64,000 nt of DNA. It comes from an uncultured Bacteroidota bacterium. GTDB lineage: Bacteria; Bacteroidota; Bacteroidia; Chitinophagales; LD1. The stretch lies in the NCBI GenBank assembly GCA_937894725.1, contig CALAYL010000039.1, positions 1 through 64,000 on the forward strand, given 5' to 3'. The notes beneath the pieces were generated by a model. It did no database searches. It saw only the letters and a program-made list of their open reading frames with translations, and had not been told where the DNA came from. Shown here in pieces: positions 61,070-64,000 of this stretch (its first letter is position 1; every line of letters starts with the position of its first letter). Made by a program: the position numbers and the translations under genes.

Positions 61070-62161
61070 ATGTCTCACTTCCATTCACTCCTTGTATCAG
61101 CTGTAAAAAGAGAAACTCCTGATGCGGTATCTATTTCGTTCGATATTCCTGAATCGCTTAAATCTAAATTTAGCTATTTGCCAGGGCAGTACTTGACCTT
61201 GCGACTTACCGTAAATGGGGAAAGTATCAATCGGTCATATTCTTTTTGTAGCAGCAGCTATGCAAATGAAGCGCCAACCATAGCGGTCAAACAAGTAGAA
61301 GGAGGTAAAGCATCTAGCTATATCAATCAATCGCTCAAAGTGGGTGATACTGTAGAGGTAATGGAGCCAATGGGCAATTTTCATAGCCCAATAGATGCGC
61401 AAAATGAGATACACTATGTGTTGTTTGGTGGTGGTTCGGGCGTTACTCCTGTTTTTTCTATTCTTAAGTCAGTGCTTTTGGCAGAGCCAAAAAGTAAAGT
61501 GACCTTATTTTATGGCAATAGAGACATGGCTAGTATCATTTTTAAATCTGAAATTGAAGCTTTAGTTGCCACAAATGCAGATAAACTAAAGGTCGTACAT
61601 ATACTAGATAAAGCAGAAGCTGGCTGGAGTGGCTACACAGGCTATATCGATCAAGCTATGGCAACCAAATTGATAAATGAAAATATAGGCAATCAATTTG
61701 CTAACACAAAGTTTTTTATTTGTGGTCCTACGCCTATGATGAAAGCCGTAGAAACGACTTTAGATACTTTAGGTGTGCGAAAAGACCAAGTGTATATTGA
61801 GTATTTTACAGCTAAAGCCGATGAAGATAAGGTTGCAGCCAACGTAGGTAGTGTAAGCGAAGAAGATAGCACACCTTTTACTGGAAAGACATCGGTGAAA
61901 TTGATTTTTGATGGCAATGAAGTAGAGTTTGAAGTAGCTGAAAGCGAGAATATTCTTACTGCGGCACTCGATGCTGGTTTTGACCCACCTTATTCTTGCA
62001 TGGTAGCGGCATGCTGTACTTGTAGAGCTAAACTAGTGTCGGGTAAAGTAGAGATGGACGATCGTGAATCGCTAACCGATGCCGAAATAGCACGTGGATA
62101 TGTACTTACTTGCCAAGCGCATCCAAAAAGTAACGGAATTGTATTAAATTTCGACATCTAA
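61070..62161 (+). CDS. PaaE-like ferredoxin-NADPH reductase
   Basis: A 363-residue flavo-iron-sulfur protein: FAD domain with GQYLTLRL and RSYSFCSS (about 45-75), NAD(P)H domain with FGGGSGVTPVFSILKSVL and FFICGPTPMM, and a C-terminal plant-type [2Fe-2S] ferredoxin domain with CMVAACCTC (C-x4-C-x2-C) and a final Cys in LTCQAHP. This is the order of PaaE, the reductase of phenylacetyl-CoA epoxygenase. No paaABCD genes are seen, so it may serve another oxygenase or desaturase. It follows the bacilliredoxin gene by 69 bases. Confidence 0.9.
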   Translation: MSHFHSLLVSAVKRETPDAVSISFDIPESLKSKFSYLPGQYLTLRLTVNGESINRSYSFCSSSYANEAPTIAVKQVEGGKASSYINQSLKVGDTVEVMEPMGNFHSPIDAQNEIHYVLFGGGSGVTPVFSILKSVLLAEPKSKVTLFYGNRDMASIIFKSEIEALVATNADKLKVVHILDKAEAGWSGYTGYIDQAMATKLINENIGNQFANTKFFICGPTPMMKAVETTLDTLGVRKDQVYIEYFTAKADEDKVAANVGSVSEEDSTPFTGKTSVKLIFDGNEVEFEVAESENILTAALDAGFDPPYSCMVAACCTCRAKLVSGKVEMDDRESLTDAEIARGYVLTCQAHPKSNGIVLNFDI

Positions 62162-62173
62162 AAAAACAAAGAT

Positions 62174-62350
62174 ATGGCTAAACGATTAGTAAAGGGAGAA
62201 AAGAAGATTTTTGGAGTATGCAGCGGACTCGCCAATTATTTTGAAGTAGATGCTACGGTCATTCGTATTGCATTTTTATTGATGTTTTTTGGTTTGGGTA
62301 CAGGCGGAGTTATCTATTTAATTCTAGCCATAGCTATGCCGTCTAAATAA
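62174..62350 (+). CDS. PspC-domain small membrane protein
   Basis: A 58-residue protein: KRLVKGEKKIFGVCSGLANY, then FEVDATVIRIAFLLMFFGLG and a helix ending AIAMPSK. This is the PspC domain in its minimal form, with one membrane helix pair. PspC relatives are involved in envelope stress sensing. It lies 12 bases after the reductase gene and is likely co-transcribed. It is short enough to be missed by default gene calling. Confidence 0.88.
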   Translation: MAKRLVKGEKKIFGVCSGLANYFEVDATVIRIAFLLMFFGLGTGGVIYLILAIAMPSK

Positions 62351-62373
62351 AATCGTATTCCGCCTATTTTATT

Positions 62374-62381
62374 TATCTTTG
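62374..62381 (+). promoter_or_regulatory. -7 box upstream of the T9SS cargo gene
   Basis: TATCTTTG at 62374-62381 matches TAnnTTTG, 16 bases before the start at 62398. No clear TTG at -33. Confidence 0.4.
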
Positions 62382-62397
62382 ATGTCAAATCTTAGAT

Positions 62398-63171
62398 ATG
62401 AAAACTACATACCTCATTTTACTTTTTCTTATTGCATTTACGGCTAAAAGTCAGTGTGTCATTGATACTACACAATTGGGCGGTACGAATTATGTATTTC
62501 CAGATACGCTACCTTGCGCGGTGATAGGAAGTATGTACGATACTACGGTACAAATTTATTTGCCAAAGACTATTTATGTACATGAAATTTTACCTAGCTT
62601 CCCTTTCAACCCACAGGTACGAGTAGATTCTATTCAGATAGACAGTATCACAGGATTTCCAGATAGCCTTTTGTGGAATATGAATCCTAGTTCTCGAAAA
62701 ATTTATGGAGGACATTATGGTTGTTTTGGCGTATTTGGGAAAGTGACAGCAGCAGACACAGGTGTTTATAACATAAGTGTATGGGGTACTACTTGGTTTA
62801 ATGTTTTAGGCAAAGACACCCTTCAAAAAGGCGATTTTAGTGCTGTTTTTCCTGTTCGTATCAATGTTATTCAGCCAGGCACTCCCTGCTATAATGAACA
62901 ATTGCCCAATGCTATTAGTACAGTTTCTTCAAGTAGTGGGGTATCCGTTTTCCCTAATCCTTTCTCAACTCAAATGAGCATACAAACCGAAAATGAGCAA
63001 ATCGAAAAAGTGCAACTTTTTGATAAGATCGGAAGGATGATTTTGATGCAAGAGAATATTCACCAATCTTCTTTTATTTTCAAAACAGAAAATTTAATTA
63101 GTTCAGGTATTTATACCCTCAAAATAGCTACAAATAAATCGACTTACAGTCGTTCGGTTAGCTTTCAATAA
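62398..63171 (+). CDS. T9SS type A cargo protein
   Basis: A 257-residue secreted protein: signal peptide about 1-18 (AFTAKSQ), an unrecognised central domain (about 20-175) with paired cysteines, then a type A C-terminal sorting domain (VSVFPNPFSTQMSIQTENEQ, with LISSGIYTLKI near the end). The sorting domain makes it a substrate of the type IX secretion system. The function of the central part is unknown; it resembles short repeats in other Bacteroidota secreted proteins. A second secreted-protein gene follows 19 bases downstream. Confidence 0.82.
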   Translation: MKTTYLILLFLIAFTAKSQCVIDTTQLGGTNYVFPDTLPCAVIGSMYDTTVQIYLPKTIYVHEILPSFPFNPQVRVDSIQIDSITGFPDSLLWNMNPSSRKIYGGHYGCFGVFGKVTAADTGVYNISVWGTTWFNVLGKDTLQKGDFSAVFPVRINVIQPGTPCYNEQLPNAISTVSSSSGVSVFPNPFSTQMSIQTENEQIEKVQLFDKIGRMILMQENIHQSSFIFKTENLISSGIYTLKIATNKSTYSRSVSFQ

Positions 63172-63190
63172 ACAATAGATGCTATATAAA

Positions 63191-64000
63191 ATGCGTTTTT
63201 CGATAATTCTTTGCTTTTTGACGTTAGTCAATAAAGTCTCAGCCCAGTCTAGTTCGATAGGAGGTACAATTAATCAATATAGCCAGGTCATAGCCATAGA
63301 TTATTGTACAAACTCCATAGAATTGAGCGATGCTTCGCCATTCAAAGTAGATAGCAATGTGTTGTTGATCCAAATGAAAGGAGCGCAGATTTTTTCGACA
63401 GACGATCCGCTTTATGGTCAAATCATCAAACACAATGGTGCAGGTAATTATGAGGTGCAAAAAGTGAAATCAATCGTGGGCAATTCCCTCTTTTTTACCT
63501 ACAATATAGATCGTTTTTATGATGTAGCAGGCATTGTGCAATTAGTGACTATACCTACTTTCCGAACAGTTCAAACCAATAGTCCACTTACTTGTAAAAA
63601 GTGGGATGGCACAACGGGTGGTATATTGATTTTGAAAGCAGATAGCTTGATTTTGAACGACTCTGTGACAGTGTCGGGCAATGGATTTAGGGGAGGTGGA
63701 TTATTTAATGAAACAAGCTGTTTTAACAATGGCAATGGCGGAGCTACTACCTATCGCTGTGCAGCAGGAGGAAATTGTGGTGCAAATAAAGGCGAAGGTA
63801 TTACCAATCTACCATTTGCATTGGGTAGAGGAGCCAATGCAAATGGCGGTGGCGGTGGCAACGATCACAACACTGGTGGTGGCGGTGGCGGTAATTTTTC
63901 ACAAGGTGGCAAAGGTGGTCAGCGGACGAATGTGTCTAATACTTCTTGTCCTGGACCTACTCCTGGCGAAGGCGGAAAAGCTAATGATTATACACCGTCT
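63191..64000 (+). CDS. Partial secreted glycine-rich protein (runs off the window)
   Basis: The first 270 residues of a secreted protein with no stop before the window end. The ATG at 63191 (MRFSIILCFLTLVNKVSAQ, signal peptide) is preferred; an upstream in-frame ATG at 63179 adds MLYK. The early part (about 22-150) is a beta-rich domain (SNVLLIQMKGAQIFS, GGILILKADSLILNDSVTVS). From about residue 170 glycine- and asparagine-rich stretches appear (NGGGGGNDHN, GGGGGGNFSQGGKGG), as in the 2601-residue adhesin. A C-terminal sorting domain would be expected beyond the window. Confidence 0.82.
   Translation, partial: MRFSIILCFLTLVNKVSAQSSSIGGTINQYSQVIAIDYCTNSIELSDASPFKVDSNVLLIQMKGAQIFSTDDPLYGQIIKHNGAGNYEVQKVKSIVGNSLFFTYNIDRFYDVAGIVQLVTIPTFRTVQTNSPLTCKKWDGTTGGILILKADSLILNDSVTVSGNGFRGGGLFNETSCFNNGNGGATTYRCAAGGNCGANKGEGITNLPFALGRGANANGGGGGNDHNTGGGGGGNFSQGGKGGQRTNVSNTSCPGPTPGEGGKANDYTPS

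Overview
The window looks like chromosomal DNA of a member of the Bacteroidota: a free-living, aerobic, probably gliding or surface-associated bacterium. The evidence is AT-rich DNA with few Shine-Dalgarno-like sites; TAnnTTTG promoter boxes; an alternative complex III (Act) locus; secreted proteins with type IX secretion (T9SS) C-terminal domains of both type A (VYPNP-like) and type B (NAFTPNGDGIND); SprB-like repeats; and lineage-typical families such as DUF4295, DUF4920, DUF5723-like and a DksA-like protein lacking most zinc ligands.

Layout. 99-1079 (-) encodes a voltage-sensor-like membrane protein. 1386-17733 (+) is a respiratory island: actABCDEF (quinol:cytochrome c oxidoreductase), then cytochrome oxidase subunits II, I, III-like, III and IV with ctaB between them, a terminator, and the assembly genes SCO, DUF420/CtaM-like and a small CxxC protein. 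ahcY follows with its own promoter and terminator. 19158-21679 (-) carries two rRNA methyltransferases. 21909-23127 is a decayed stretch with a small lipoprotein gene, nested inverted repeats and a frameshifted lipoprotein relic. 23128-25721 holds a drug/metabolite exporter and a HerA-like ATPase. 25736-33541 encodes a 2601-residue T9SS adhesin-like protein. 33714-36322 holds a lysine-rich-repeat/DksA fusion and three small membrane proteins.

36323-47834 is almost all minus strand: an MscS channel, a beta-barrel protein, the rpsP-rimM-trmD-rplS operon, tRNA-Lys(TTT), a DUF4920 protein, a geranylgeranyl-reductase-like flavoprotein, an envelope barrel/lipoprotein pair, a YgiN-like monooxygenase and a SAM hydroxide adenosyltransferase. 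47925-49859 (+) has phoH and purC. 49856-56837 (-) has an amidase, an SDR, a secreted SGNH hydrolase and a penicillin-acylase-family enzyme. 56932-58090 (+) has a rhomboid protease and a CBS protein. 59501-60136 (-) is rpmB-rpmG-DUF4295. 60251-62350 (+) has SufT, a bacilliredoxin, a PaaE-like reductase and PspC. The window ends with a T9SS cargo protein and the start of another glycine-rich secreted protein.

The most unusual features are a cytochrome oxidase subunit II fused to an OmpA-like peptidoglycan-binding domain that keeps the diagnostic Asp/Arg pair, an ActA carrying an extra monoheme domain next to it, the lysine-rich repeat/DksA fusion, and glycine-rich loops apparently extruded from a beta-helix in the giant adhesin. 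All family assignments come from reading motifs by eye; no database search was run.
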